NCBI GenBank assembly: GCA_942493385.1 | Contig: OW818699.1 | Coordinates: forward strand, 186,001 to 250,000 | DNA: 64,000 nucleotides | DNA from: UBA8389 sp942493385 | Lineage (GTDB): Bacteria; Bacteroidota; Bacteroidia; Bacteroidales; UBA1402 | Direction of reading: 5' to 3' | Made by a program: the position numbers and the translations under genes | Part shown: positions 25,700 through 33,938 of the stretch, one piece after another | How the letters are laid out: each line of letters starts with the position of its first letter | Position numbering within the stretch: position 1 is the stretch's first letter | The notes under the pieces: generated by a model | Database searches by the model: none | What the model saw: the letters and a program-made list of their open reading frames with translations, nothing else | Told to the model about the DNA's origin: nothing

Positions 25700-26611
25700 T
25701 TACATCATGGTATCTTGGTTCAATTGCCCAGTTTTTCGAAATTCCTTGGGCGTCATGTTCGCTTTCTGCCTAAAAAAGGTTGAAAATTGACCAGGTGTAT
25801 CGAATGTCAACTCATAGGCAATTTCGGAGACCGACTGGTTCGTGTTCAGTAATAAGTCTTTGGCACGTTGAAGGCGAATTTGCAACTGGAATTGTGCGGG
25901 AGATATACCGGCATATTTTTTGAATGCCTTTCTAAACCAGGAATAACCCAAGCCTAACTGGTCGGCGATATCGGCGGGGGAAACGGAATTGGAGATGTTG
26001 TCGCGAATCAGGATGCGTGCCTGATTGATTTTTTCCACCACTTCTTTGTCGGAGAAAAGGCTGTTCTGATTTTTATAATAAAGCAGTCCCATCATGTGAC
26101 GAACGATGCTGGAGGCCACTTGCTGATAACCTACGGCTTCCTGTTCGGCATAAGAAATGATGGATTTGTAAAAGGATATGAATTCATCGTTGATGCCAAT
26201 CTTGAATACCGGATTCGTCACGGTGAAAAAACCGGATTTAATCATGTTCTGGACATTGATTCCGTCGAAACCCACCCAATATTCATCCCAACCAGTATCT
26301 GGGTTGTAATAGTAATTGTGCCATTCTCCGGGAAAGAGTAGAATGATGGTGCCAGCATCAATTTGAATTCGTGAATAGTGAGCAGATTCAAAGTGCCCTG
26401 AACCTTTTACGATAAATAGCAATTGAAACTCATCTAAAACGCGACCTCTCTTGGCATTGAAACCGTAGATGCTGGGGTGGATGTTCAGAAAGGGGTTCAC
26501 CTTGGAGGGTGGAAGACTTTGGAAACCACAGGTAGTCAGATACAAACCCCATTCCCTGTCTTTATCGTTGATTGTTAAGTAATTAAAATGGTTGATATCT
26601 TTTATTTCCAT
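25700..26611 (-). CDS. AraC family transcriptional regulator, divergent from GH42
   Basis: A 303-residue regulator with an N-terminal cupin sensing domain (FQLLFIVKGSGHFESAHYSR, IILLFPGEWHNYYYNPDTG). Two C-terminal helix-turn-helix units span about residues 200-295 (ADQLGLGYSWFRKAFKKYAG, IAYELTFDTPGQFSTFFRQK). It is divergently transcribed from the GH42-SemiSWEET operon over a 156-bp spacer holding an 8-bp inverted repeat between opposed promoters. This is the classic layout for a regulator controlling its neighbour. The zincin gene follows on the same transcript. Confidence 0.93.
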   Translation of the reverse strand: MEIKDINHFNYLTINDKDREWGLYLTTCGFQSLPPSKVNPFLNIHPSIYGFNAKRGRVLDEFQLLFIVKGSGHFESAHYSRIQIDAGTIILLFPGEWHNYYYNPDTGWDEYWVGFDGINVQNMIKSGFFTVTNPVFKIGINDEFISFYKSIISYAEQEAVGYQQVASSIVRHMMGLLYYKNQNSLFSDKEVVEKINQARILIRDNISNSVSPADIADQLGLGYSWFRKAFKKYAGISPAQFQLQIRLQRAKDLLLNTNQSVSEIAYELTFDTPGQFSTFFRQKANMTPKEFRKTGQLNQDTMM

Positions 26612-26699
26612 AATTGACGGCCAAATTCGTATGTTTTTATATCAATTTTAGAAAGTCTAATAAGGAACAATAGCTTATTTTTGTCATTCACGTAAAAAT

Positions 26700-26738
26700 T
26701 ACACTTATTATTAAGTGTATGTTACTTTCGCAAAAATA
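26700..26738. promoter_or_regulatory. Divergent AraC/GH42 promoters with palindromic operator
   Basis: TACACTTA-TTAT-TAAGTGTA (26700-26719) is a perfect 8-bp inverted repeat. Immediately beside it, the plus strand has TACTTTCGC (26723-26731, one mismatch to TAnnTTTGC) for GH42, and the minus strand has TATTTTTGC (26730-26738) for the AraC gene. The two -7 boxes overlap, and the palindrome lies upstream of one and in the initial transcribed region of the other. Confidence 0.55.
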
Positions 26739-26767
26739 CAGAAACGGAATCTAATATCCCTATACCG

Positions 26768-28855
26768 ATGGATAAAAAACGCATTTTAACCCTATTGTTC
26801 GCATGGCTTGCCTTGACCAGCTTTGGTCAGCAGTCGAGCTTTTTTCAAGATAAAGACCTTACCATCAATGGGGTTTACTATTATCCGGAGCATTGGGACG
26901 AAAGTCAGTGGGACAGAGATTTTAAGAAAATTGCTGAAGTGGGTTTCGAATTCGTCCACATGGGTGAATTCGCATGGGCGCAACTCGAACCCAAAGAAGG
27001 CGTTTACGATTTTAAATGGCTGGATAAGGCCGTGGCACTGGCTGACAAATACCATTTGAGAACCATCCTTTGCACTTCCACTGCCACACCTCCAGTATGG
27101 CTAACCCGAAAATATCCAGAGATCCTAATTACCAACCAAGACGGTACCAAACTCGATCACGGCGCCAGGCAACATGCGTCTTTCACTTCCCCTTTGTACC
27201 GCAAACTTTCCATGGTAATGATTGCCGAACTCGGTCGTCATTATGGTCAGGATAAACGCGTAATGGGCTGGCAGTTGGACAATGAGCCTGCTGTTCAATT
27301 CGATTACAGCCCAGTGGCCGAAACTTTATTCAGACAGTTCCTTCGGGAGAAATATCCCAACATCAACGAGCTGAACAAAGCCTGGGGCACTTCTTTTTGG
27401 AGCCAAACATACAGCGACTTCGACGAAATCACTTTGCCAAAGACGGCTATGATGTTCATGAACCCGCATTCAATCATGGACTACCGCCGTTTTGCAGCGC
27501 TTCAAACCGTACAGTTTTTGGATCAACAGACCGATATGCTTAAAAAATACATTTCGGACAAGCAGTTTGTCACCACCAATTTCATTCCTAACTACGACGA
27601 AGGTACGATAGCACAATGCCAAAAAATTGATTTCAACAGTTATACACGATACATGGTTTTTGGAGATCGCTCTGGGGTGGGCCTGAAGGGCTACCGTGTT
27701 GGCGACCCCCTGCGCATTGGTTTTGCCAATGATTTTTTCCGACCCATCGACGGTTATTATGGTGTGATGGAACTGCAACCCGGTCAAGTGAACTGGGGCG
27801 AAGTTAATACCCAACCACTGCCCAAATCAGTAAGGCTGTGGTGTTGGAACGTGTTCGCCGGTGGAAGTGATTTCCTTTGCACTTACCGCTTCCGTCAACC
27901 ACTCGCAGGCATGGAGCAATACCATAACGGCATCGTTGGTCCTGACGGGGTCACCGTGTCGATGGGCGGCGAAGAGTTCATCCAATATATGAATGAGCTG
28001 AAGTCGCTTCGGAAAGATTTCAGACCCAAGGAACAGAAACCGGCAGCTTACACCACTCGTCAGGCGGCTATCCTGTACAATTATGAAAATGCCTGGAACA
28101 TCGACCGCCAAAAACAAAACAAATTTTGGAATACGGCCGACCACATCGGTTGGTATTATGGTGCTTTGAAATCTTTTGGTGCTCCGGTGGATGTCATTTC
28201 TGAAAAGGCCGATTTCTCCAAATATCCGTTTATGATCGTTCCGTCCTACGAATTGGTGGACGAAGCGCTAATTCAACGCTGGAAAGACTATGCCAACGCT
28301 GGTGGGCACCTCATACTGACGTGTCGCACAGGGCACAAAGACCGTAACGGACGCCTATTCGAAGCAAAATTCGGGGCAAAGATGTTCGACCTCATCGGTG
28401 GTGAAATGGAATTCTACGATTTGTTGCAGGCCACACGTCCGGATAAAGTGCGCATCGGTCAAAAAGATTACGAATGGTTTTCCTGGGGGGAAATTTTCAA
28501 AGCATACCTAGGGACCGATGTTTGGGCCACCTACCAAGGCGATTTCTACACTGGCAAACCGGCGGTACTTCATCGTCCCTTAGGCAAAGGGTCCGTTACC
28601 TACGTGGGTGTGGACACCAAGACAGGTGAGGCCGAAAAGGAGGTGCTTCGAAAAGTCTATAAACTGGCCAACGTACCTGTGCTCGACCTGCCGAAAGGTA
28701 TTCTGGTGGAATACCGTAACGGCCTGGGTATCGCTATGAATTATTCGGATCAGGACTATGTGTTCCCACTTTCATCCAAATCGCAGATTTTGATCGGCGA
28801 AAACCCCATTACGTCCACCAATGTTTTGATCTGGAAAGAAGGAGGAGCCCAATGA
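26768..28855 (+). CDS. GH42 family beta-galactosidase
   Basis: Exported retaining beta-galactosidase of 695 residues, likely acting on galactan or arabinogalactan side chains. After the signal peptide (LLFAWLALTSFGQ) comes the GH42 opening GVYYYPEHWDESQWDRD and GFEFVHMGEFAWAQLEP. Acid/base Glu173 lies in WQLDNEPAV and the likely nucleophile Glu335 in GVMELQPGQVNWG. The trimerisation/GATase-like domain (PFMIVPSYELVDEALIQRW) and a C-terminal strand domain follow. Its TGA overlaps the start of the SemiSWEET gene by 4 bp. Confidence 0.94.
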   Translation: MDKKRILTLLFAWLALTSFGQQSSFFQDKDLTINGVYYYPEHWDESQWDRDFKKIAEVGFEFVHMGEFAWAQLEPKEGVYDFKWLDKAVALADKYHLRTILCTSTATPPVWLTRKYPEILITNQDGTKLDHGARQHASFTSPLYRKLSMVMIAELGRHYGQDKRVMGWQLDNEPAVQFDYSPVAETLFRQFLREKYPNINELNKAWGTSFWSQTYSDFDEITLPKTAMMFMNPHSIMDYRRFAALQTVQFLDQQTDMLKKYISDKQFVTTNFIPNYDEGTIAQCQKIDFNSYTRYMVFGDRSGVGLKGYRVGDPLRIGFANDFFRPIDGYYGVMELQPGQVNWGEVNTQPLPKSVRLWCWNVFAGGSDFLCTYRFRQPLAGMEQYHNGIVGPDGVTVSMGGEEFIQYMNELKSLRKDFRPKEQKPAAYTTRQAAILYNYENAWNIDRQKQNKFWNTADHIGWYYGALKSFGAPVDVISEKADFSKYPFMIVPSYELVDEALIQRWKDYANAGGHLILTCRTGHKDRNGRLFEAKFGAKMFDLIGGEMEFYDLLQATRPDKVRIGQKDYEWFSWGEIFKAYLGTDVWATYQGDFYTGKPAVLHRPLGKGSVTYVGVDTKTGEAEKEVLRKVYKLANVPVLDLPKGILVEYRNGLGIAMNYSDQDYVFPLSSKSQILIGENPITSTNVLIWKEGGAQ

Positions 28856-29151
28856 CACTGATTTCCATCATCGGCGTTCTGGCCGCCATCGTATCCACCA
28901 TCAACCAACTGCCTCAGGCCTTCAAGACCATTCGCAGCAAGGATACCCACAGCCTGTCGCTCTGGATGTACATCATGGTTTGGATTGCAACCAGCCTCTG
29001 GCTTTTGTACGGAATTCTACTTAAGGATTTTCCGCTCATCCTGTCCAACAGCATTTCCATCATGCCCATCACTTACATCCTTTGGACCAAGATCCGGAAT
29101 ACGCTGAACGGTAAAGATAAGGATGTTGAGAAGCTGCTTAAAAAGCTTTAA
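28852..29151 (+). CDS. SemiSWEET (PQ-loop) sugar transporter
   Basis: A 99-residue inner-membrane protein with three helices: ISIIGVLAAIVSTINQLPQA, LWMYIMVWIATSLWLLYGIL and FPLILSNSISIMPITYILW. The PQ motif (NQLPQ) and its position in helix 1, the length and the triple-helix bundle fit bacterial SemiSWEETs, which dimerise to pass mono- or disaccharides down their gradient. Translational coupling to the GH42 beta-galactosidase (ATGA) suggests that it moves the released galactose. Its 3' end overlaps the convergent GH28 gene by 14 bp. Confidence 0.9.
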   Translation: MTLISIIGVLAAIVSTINQLPQAFKTIRSKDTHSLSLWMYIMVWIATSLWLLYGILLKDFPLILSNSISIMPITYILWTKIRNTLNGKDKDVEKLLKKL

Positions 29152-30601
29152 TTTCACTCACATTCTTCTGGATCATTCGTTCCACTCCTGGCTGGAGCGG
29201 TGCTGTCACGCGCAAGAATTCAGCTCCCTGTACATCTTCCAAATAGAAAATCGGGCGGAAATCAGGTTTCTGAAAGCTCAGTTGCACATCCCTCAACACG
29301 ATGTTCTTTACGTGCCTGATGAAAAATCCGGAGGAGGGAATCAGGCCGAACATGGAGGGCTCGGGATACTGTCTGGGATTTTCTGGCGGAACGATGCTGG
29401 CGGTTTCTTTACTGAATCCTCCTTTGTAAACGATGCGGATGTCGCTCATCGTCACATCTTCAATTAAACCTCCGGGAATGCCGCTGATGACGCAACCGAA
29501 GCGTGAATCGGCGTCGTAGCAAGTCACATGACTGATGTCGATGCGACGCATGGCACCGTTGGGCGTACCCTGGGGACTTCTCATACGGGCACCAAGCCTT
29601 AAGAAAATCGGTGAGTTGACGATGTCCCGCATCGTAATGTTGCTGATGCTGATGTCCTCCATGACTCCACCATCCACCGTTTCCAGCGCCAGCCCACGGC
29701 AGTTTTCGAACACGCAGTTGGAAATGGTGATGTTCTTGAACCCACCGCTCGATTCGGTGCCGAACTTGATGCGTCCGGTGTTGTACGCTTGGTCCGGAGC
29801 CTGCGGTTCATCCGTCTGAAACGTACCATCCAGCATGGTCCCCTGATCGAAACCGCTCACAAGGCAATTGGTGATGGTCACCTTCTCGGTATCCTTGAAT
29901 CGACCCAGCGCATAGCTCGCTTTCAAAACAATGGCATCGTCCCAAGGCGCATTCACCGAGCAGTCCGAGATCCTTACATTCCTACAGCAATCAATATCGA
30001 AACCGTCGCGGTTGGTATCCACTTTGACATTGCTCAACGTCATGTTTTCCACACCCGTTGCCAGTAGGGCAAAATGCCCGCAATGGAACATGGTCACGTC
30101 CTTGATGTCCACATTAATGCACTCCTTGAGTGCAATCGTCTTGTTTCCAACGCCGACGATGCGGCTTTCCTCCCTTGTCAGTCCATATCCAGAGATGGTT
30201 CCAAAACCAGTGATGCGAATGTTTTTCAAACCCACACCCCAAATCAAACTATTCTGAAAATGACTGTGGCCGAAATCTTGGAACTTGGTGAACTCGCTGG
30301 GCTCAGGTGCATCAAAACCCTCCTTGTCGGTGGGTTGTGCCGCTTCCAGCACCGCTCCGTTTTCCAGATGCAGTTCTATGTTGTCCTTTAGACGAACCGA
30401 ATAGCTGCGATAGGTTCCTGCAGGGAACACCACGATGCCACCACCATGCTCCGCAGCAGCTTCGATGGCCTTGTTGATGGCCGGAGAATCAATGGTCTTG
30501 CCATCGCCCTTTGCTCCAAAATCCCGGACATTAAAGCCGGCAAAGACTTCACTGCTGATGAAAATCAGGGCCGAAATCAGAATTAGGCTTCGCTTTTTCA
30601 T
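29138..30601 (-). CDS. GH28 family polygalacturonase-like glycosidase
   Basis: Exported right-handed beta-helix enzyme of 487 residues hydrolysing galacturonosyl linkages. After the signal peptide (KKRSLILISALIFISSEVFA) it opens FNVRDFGAKGDGKTIDSPAI. The catalytic Asp residues are in NTNRDGFDID (about 198-207) and APWDDAIVLKAS (about 218-229). RIKFGTESSGGFKNI replaces the GHG motif of classical endo-polygalacturonases, as in the Bacteroidetes branch acting on decorated or rhamnogalacturonan substrates. It overlaps the 3' end of the DUF4450-like gene by 53 bp and is co-transcribed with it. Confidence 0.92.
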   Translation of the reverse strand: MKKRSLILISALIFISSEVFAGFNVRDFGAKGDGKTIDSPAINKAIEAAAEHGGGIVVFPAGTYRSYSVRLKDNIELHLENGAVLEAAQPTDKEGFDAPEPSEFTKFQDFGHSHFQNSLIWGVGLKNIRITGFGTISGYGLTREESRIVGVGNKTIALKECINVDIKDVTMFHCGHFALLATGVENMTLSNVKVDTNRDGFDIDCCRNVRISDCSVNAPWDDAIVLKASYALGRFKDTEKVTITNCLVSGFDQGTMLDGTFQTDEPQAPDQAYNTGRIKFGTESSGGFKNITISNCVFENCRGLALETVDGGVMEDISISNITMRDIVNSPIFLRLGARMRSPQGTPNGAMRRIDISHVTCYDADSRFGCVISGIPGGLIEDVTMSDIRIVYKGGFSKETASIVPPENPRQYPEPSMFGLIPSSGFFIRHVKNIVLRDVQLSFQKPDFRPIFYLEDVQGAEFLRVTAPLQPGVERMIQKNVSEIKAF

Positions 30602-31373
30602 TCGTGGTTGTGGTTTTAAGGGCTGCTTCTTTAACGAATAAGGCCGGCAGCAAGTAGTAATTATAATCCGCCAGTTTGTTTTGGCGATAAATGCAATAGT
30701 AATAGGTTTCTCCGTTCATCAACGAATTGCTTCCAGCCAATGCAGGCGCGTCCGTCTTCTTACCGGAGTTCCAAAACACCAGCGGTGAGGCCAATTGCCG
30801 GACATCTGAAAGCCTGGTTTCAGTCTGCAGGGGCATCACCCCCATCATCACTTTCAGCCTCGTCGTTGTGCCATAATACATAGTAAACGCATTGATTTCC
30901 CGGCTGAAAACGTTGTCGCGGCATTGCTCGGGTTGCAGGAAGGTGGTTTTTTCGGCAGGCAAAGTATCGGCAGAGCCTCCGCCATACGCCCAAAGGAACT
31001 TCAAACCTTCCGGCAGGTTTCGGCCACTCACCTGCAAAATCAATCCATTACAATCCGTTAATGGCTGAACTTGAAACTGAAGTTCGCCAGTTCCCAAAAT
31101 GGGATCTTTAACAAGTAAAGACCAGCCTCGGTTGCTGGATTTGCTTTGAAGACTTTTGGCATCTTTCAGCCACAGACTTTTATCACCAACCATCAGGCCG
31201 GTTTTGAGATAGCCACCCGTTTCGGGCGAGAAAAGCCCAAAATCGGTGCCTCCCTGAGCCAGAACCATTGTTCGGTCGGCTGCATTACGGAGTACGGTCG
31301 TATTTGGCGTAGCAGCCTGTAAAGCTGTAGACAACCAGAAAAGTAGTGCAATGATGGGTAATATCGTTTTCAT
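30549..31373 (-). CDS. Short DUF4450-like exported protein
   Basis: A 274-residue exported protein (signal peptide LPIIALLFWLSTALQA) whose body resembles the N-terminal domain called DUF4450 in large Bacteroidetes glycosidase-like proteins. Matching stretches are TDFGLFSPETGGYLKTGLMV, LLVKDPILGTGELQFQVQPL and LPEGLKFLWAYGGGS. As I recall them, the full family proteins continue with a six-hairpin catalytic domain and exceed 1000 residues. Here the frame stops after the beta-sandwich and its last 17 codons run into GH28, so it looks like a stand-alone or shortened version. The assignment is from memory. Its own -7 box (TATATTTG, minus, 31394-31401) lies 20 bp upstream. Confidence 0.65.
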   Translation of the reverse strand: MKTILPIIALLFWLSTALQAATPNTTVLRNAADRTMVLAQGGTDFGLFSPETGGYLKTGLMVGDKSLWLKDAKSLQSKSSNRGWSLLVKDPILGTGELQFQVQPLTDCNGLILQVSGRNLPEGLKFLWAYGGGSADTLPAEKTTFLQPEQCRDNVFSREINAFTMYYGTTTRLKVMMGVMPLQTETRLSDVRQLASPLVFWNSGKKTDAPALAGSNSLMNGETYYYCIYRQNKLADYNYYLLPALFVKEAALKTTTTNEKAKPNSDFGPDFHQQ

Positions 31374-31393
31374 ACTATGCTCGTTACTAAAAT

Positions 31394-31428
31394 CAAATAT
31401 ACGCCTTTTTTACAAGTCTAAAAACTTG
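31394..31428 (-). promoter_or_regulatory. Promoter of the DUF4450-GH28 unit with small inverted repeat
   Basis: Minus-strand TATATTTG (31394-31401) is a perfect -7 box. CAAGT-6-ACTTG (31413-31428) is an inverted repeat placed just upstream, where a regulator could bind. No TTTG at -33. Confidence 0.5.
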
Positions 31429-31451
31429 AAAACTTTGGTCAGTCATTGTCC

Positions 31452-33938
31452 TTAATTAGTCCGATAATTGACAGGAGGAAGATAACCCTGTATCTCATGT
31501 TTATTGGTCTTGCTTGTTGATTGAATTCCGTAAAGATACCCGGCTTTGGTTGGGAACGTATAGATGTAATGGAACTCGCCTTGAAATTTCACTTTCTTGA
31601 CCTTGCTTTTGGCATTGTAGATTTTCACCGGCTCATTGGTTCTCAAAACACAGTTCGTTCCTTTCTCCGATCGAATTTGGCCTGTCACCAACTTGGAGTT
31701 TCTCCAAAGCAAGTTTATCTCAAAGGCACCTCGTGCTTTCAGGCCTGTAACCGAACCATCTTTCCAGGCTTTGGGTAAGGCTGGCAACAACTGAATCTCG
31801 TTCAAGTGGCTTTGCACAAAAAACTCGCTCACACCGGCAATCGACCCGAAATTTCCGTCGATCTGAAACGGCGGATGCGTGTCGAACAAGTTGTTTTGAG
31901 TGGACGTTTTCAGCAATTCCTGATACATTTTATAAGCATGGTCGCCGTCTAGCAAGCGGGCCCAGAAATTGATCTTCCATGCTTTGCTCCAACCAGTTCC
32001 ACCGTCACCGCGAAGTTCCAAAGTACGACGTGCCGCATTACCCAGGGCTGTATCGATTAAAGGTGAGATTTCGCGTCCCGGGTGCAATCCGAACAAATGA
32101 GACACATGGCGGTGTTCCGGTTCCACGTCTTCAAAATCCTCGTACCACTCGACGATGTTACCTTTCTTTCCGACCTTGATGGGTTGCAGGCTGTCGCGTT
32201 TCGCCTTCAGCATTTGGGCATATTCTGTATCAATGTTCAAAATCTTAGCGGATTCCATCACATTGGTGAACAGGTCCCAAATTATTTCCATGTCCATGGT
32301 GGATGCAATCGTCACGGCAATTTTCTTTCCATCCTTGTCCAGGTAGACATTCTCGGGCGAAGTGGATGGTGCAGTCACCAAATAACCGTCTTTTGGCACC
32401 AACCATGACATACAAAAATCGGCTGCACCCTTCATGATGGGGTACGCTTTTTCTCGTAAGAATTCTTTGTCCATCGTAAACCGGTAATATTCAAACAGAT
32501 GCTGCGAAAGCCACGGGCTCCCAAGCGCCCAGTTCGCCCATTTCGGATCGCCACCACCCTCGCCCACCGGATTGGTCTGCGCCCAGATATCGGAGTTGTG
32601 ATGGGCTGCCCAGCCGTTTGCACGGTAATAATTCTTGGCCGTAAAGCGGCCGTTGAACGCCATGTGCTCTATTTGCGTGAGAATCGGTTCGTACATTTCC
32701 GTCATATTGAGCGGCAATGCCGGCCAATAATTCATTTGCAGGTTGATGTTGGTGGTGTAATTGCTCCGCCAAGAGGGTCGAATGGCTTCGCACCAGATAC
32801 CCTGCAAATTTGCAGCGATGCCACCTGGACGGGAGCAGGAAATCAATAAATAACGGCCGAACTGGAAATACAGTTCCTCCAAATGCGGATCGGCTGAACC
32901 TTTTTTATAGGCAACCAGACGTTTGTCAGTTGCTAGATCCGGAACCGCGACGTTGGTTAAATTCAATTCCACCCGCTTAAAATATTTCTGATAATCAGCA
33001 ACATGCGCAGCCTTCAATGCTTCGAACGATTTGCCCTTCGCTGCCTCCAATCGTCTCAAAGCAACCACTTGCGGGTCCTTTCCAGCCAATGTGGGCGAGT
33101 TCCTGAATCCATTGTAAGAAGTCGCTGCCGAAACCAATACCACAGCATCCGTCGCATCGCTTATTTCGACCAAACTGTCAGAAACCAAAACCTTCCCATC
33201 GCAGGAAATAACACGCACCCGAAACTGGAAGAACATGCCTTTGTCACCAATTGCATCATCGAAAATAATCGCTTTTTGGTTTCTGTTTTCGTCCGAGGTT
33301 ATACGCGCTTTTGCTTTCAGCACCAAGTCTGAACCCTGTTTTTCTGAAGTGAACGCGAGTGGATGGGTTACGCCCAACGCCAGATTCAATGCGCCTTTCT
33401 TGTTGGCCTTGAGATGCAACACCATCACAGAATCGGGCGCGGAAGAAAAGATTTCCCGCGTCAATTCCACCCCGTCTTGCGTAAAGCGCGTGGCGGCAAT
33501 GGCCGTTTCAATATTCAAATCCCTGTAGTAGGCCGAAGCCGGTGAAAGGCTTTTCTGATAAATAATCAAATCGCCCAACGGCTGATACATCTGTGTGTTC
33601 GGCCCCTGCATCTTTCTAAGCATCCTCGAAGCCTCATCATTCTTACCTGCAAAAAGCAGCTGACGAACGCCTTCCAAATAATTCGGTGCATCCGGATTTG
33701 GATTCAGTTCAGCAGGTCCACCTGTCCAAAGTGATTCTTCGTTCAGCTGAAGACGTTCCTGTTCGGGATATCCGAACACCATGGCACCTAGACTACCATT
33801 CCCAATGGGCAAAGCTTCGTTCCAATTTTTGGCAGGCGCATCGTACCAAAGCACATGTCGGTTAATGTCACCAGCTTTTAAGCCCAACGATAGGCTTATC
33901 AATAAAATCAATGCAAATGTGCTTTTCATAGGTTTCAT
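31452..33938 (-). CDS. GH95 family alpha-L-fucosidase/galactosidase
   Basis: Exported inverting glycosidase of 828 residues. GH95 members release alpha-1,2-L-fucose, or L-galactose in pectin and xyloglucan side chains. Signal peptide STFALILLISLSLGLKA is followed by the family opening LWYDAPAKNWNEALPIGNGS (about residues 28-47) and LGAMVFGYPEQERLQLNEES. An (alpha/alpha)6 barrel contains GIWCEAIRPSWRSNYTTNIN and LQMNYWPALPLN, and a C-terminal beta domain includes GSVTGLKARGAFEINLLWR. The start ATG shares one base with the TGA of CE12 (TGATG). Within this pectin cluster, rhamnogalacturonan II or I side chains are the likely target. Confidence 0.93.
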   Translation of the reverse strand: MKPMKSTFALILLISLSLGLKAGDINRHVLWYDAPAKNWNEALPIGNGSLGAMVFGYPEQERLQLNEESLWTGGPAELNPNPDAPNYLEGVRQLLFAGKNDEASRMLRKMQGPNTQMYQPLGDLIIYQKSLSPASAYYRDLNIETAIAATRFTQDGVELTREIFSSAPDSVMVLHLKANKKGALNLALGVTHPLAFTSEKQGSDLVLKAKARITSDENRNQKAIIFDDAIGDKGMFFQFRVRVISCDGKVLVSDSLVEISDATDAVVLVSAATSYNGFRNSPTLAGKDPQVVALRRLEAAKGKSFEALKAAHVADYQKYFKRVELNLTNVAVPDLATDKRLVAYKKGSADPHLEELYFQFGRYLLISCSRPGGIAANLQGIWCEAIRPSWRSNYTTNINLQMNYWPALPLNMTEMYEPILTQIEHMAFNGRFTAKNYYRANGWAAHHNSDIWAQTNPVGEGGGDPKWANWALGSPWLSQHLFEYYRFTMDKEFLREKAYPIMKGAADFCMSWLVPKDGYLVTAPSTSPENVYLDKDGKKIAVTIASTMDMEIIWDLFTNVMESAKILNIDTEYAQMLKAKRDSLQPIKVGKKGNIVEWYEDFEDVEPEHRHVSHLFGLHPGREISPLIDTALGNAARRTLELRGDGGTGWSKAWKINFWARLLDGDHAYKMYQELLKTSTQNNLFDTHPPFQIDGNFGSIAGVSEFFVQSHLNEIQLLPALPKAWKDGSVTGLKARGAFEINLLWRNSKLVTGQIRSEKGTNCVLRTNEPVKIYNAKSKVKKVKFQGEFHYIYTFPTKAGYLYGIQSTSKTNKHEIQGYLPPVNYRTN

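Noticed and set aside
26676..26686. TATTTTTG with TGTCA in the GH42 upstream region as a third copy of the TGTCA module
   Set aside because: Only one TGTCA is present, no second copy 21 bp away, and its distance to the GH42 -7 box is 36 bp rather than 31.
30549..30601. Frameshift joining the DUF4450-like gene to a downstream catalytic domain
   Set aside because: The sequence after its stop is a complete GH28 gene with its own signal peptide in another frame; no six-hairpin domain is left in any frame.
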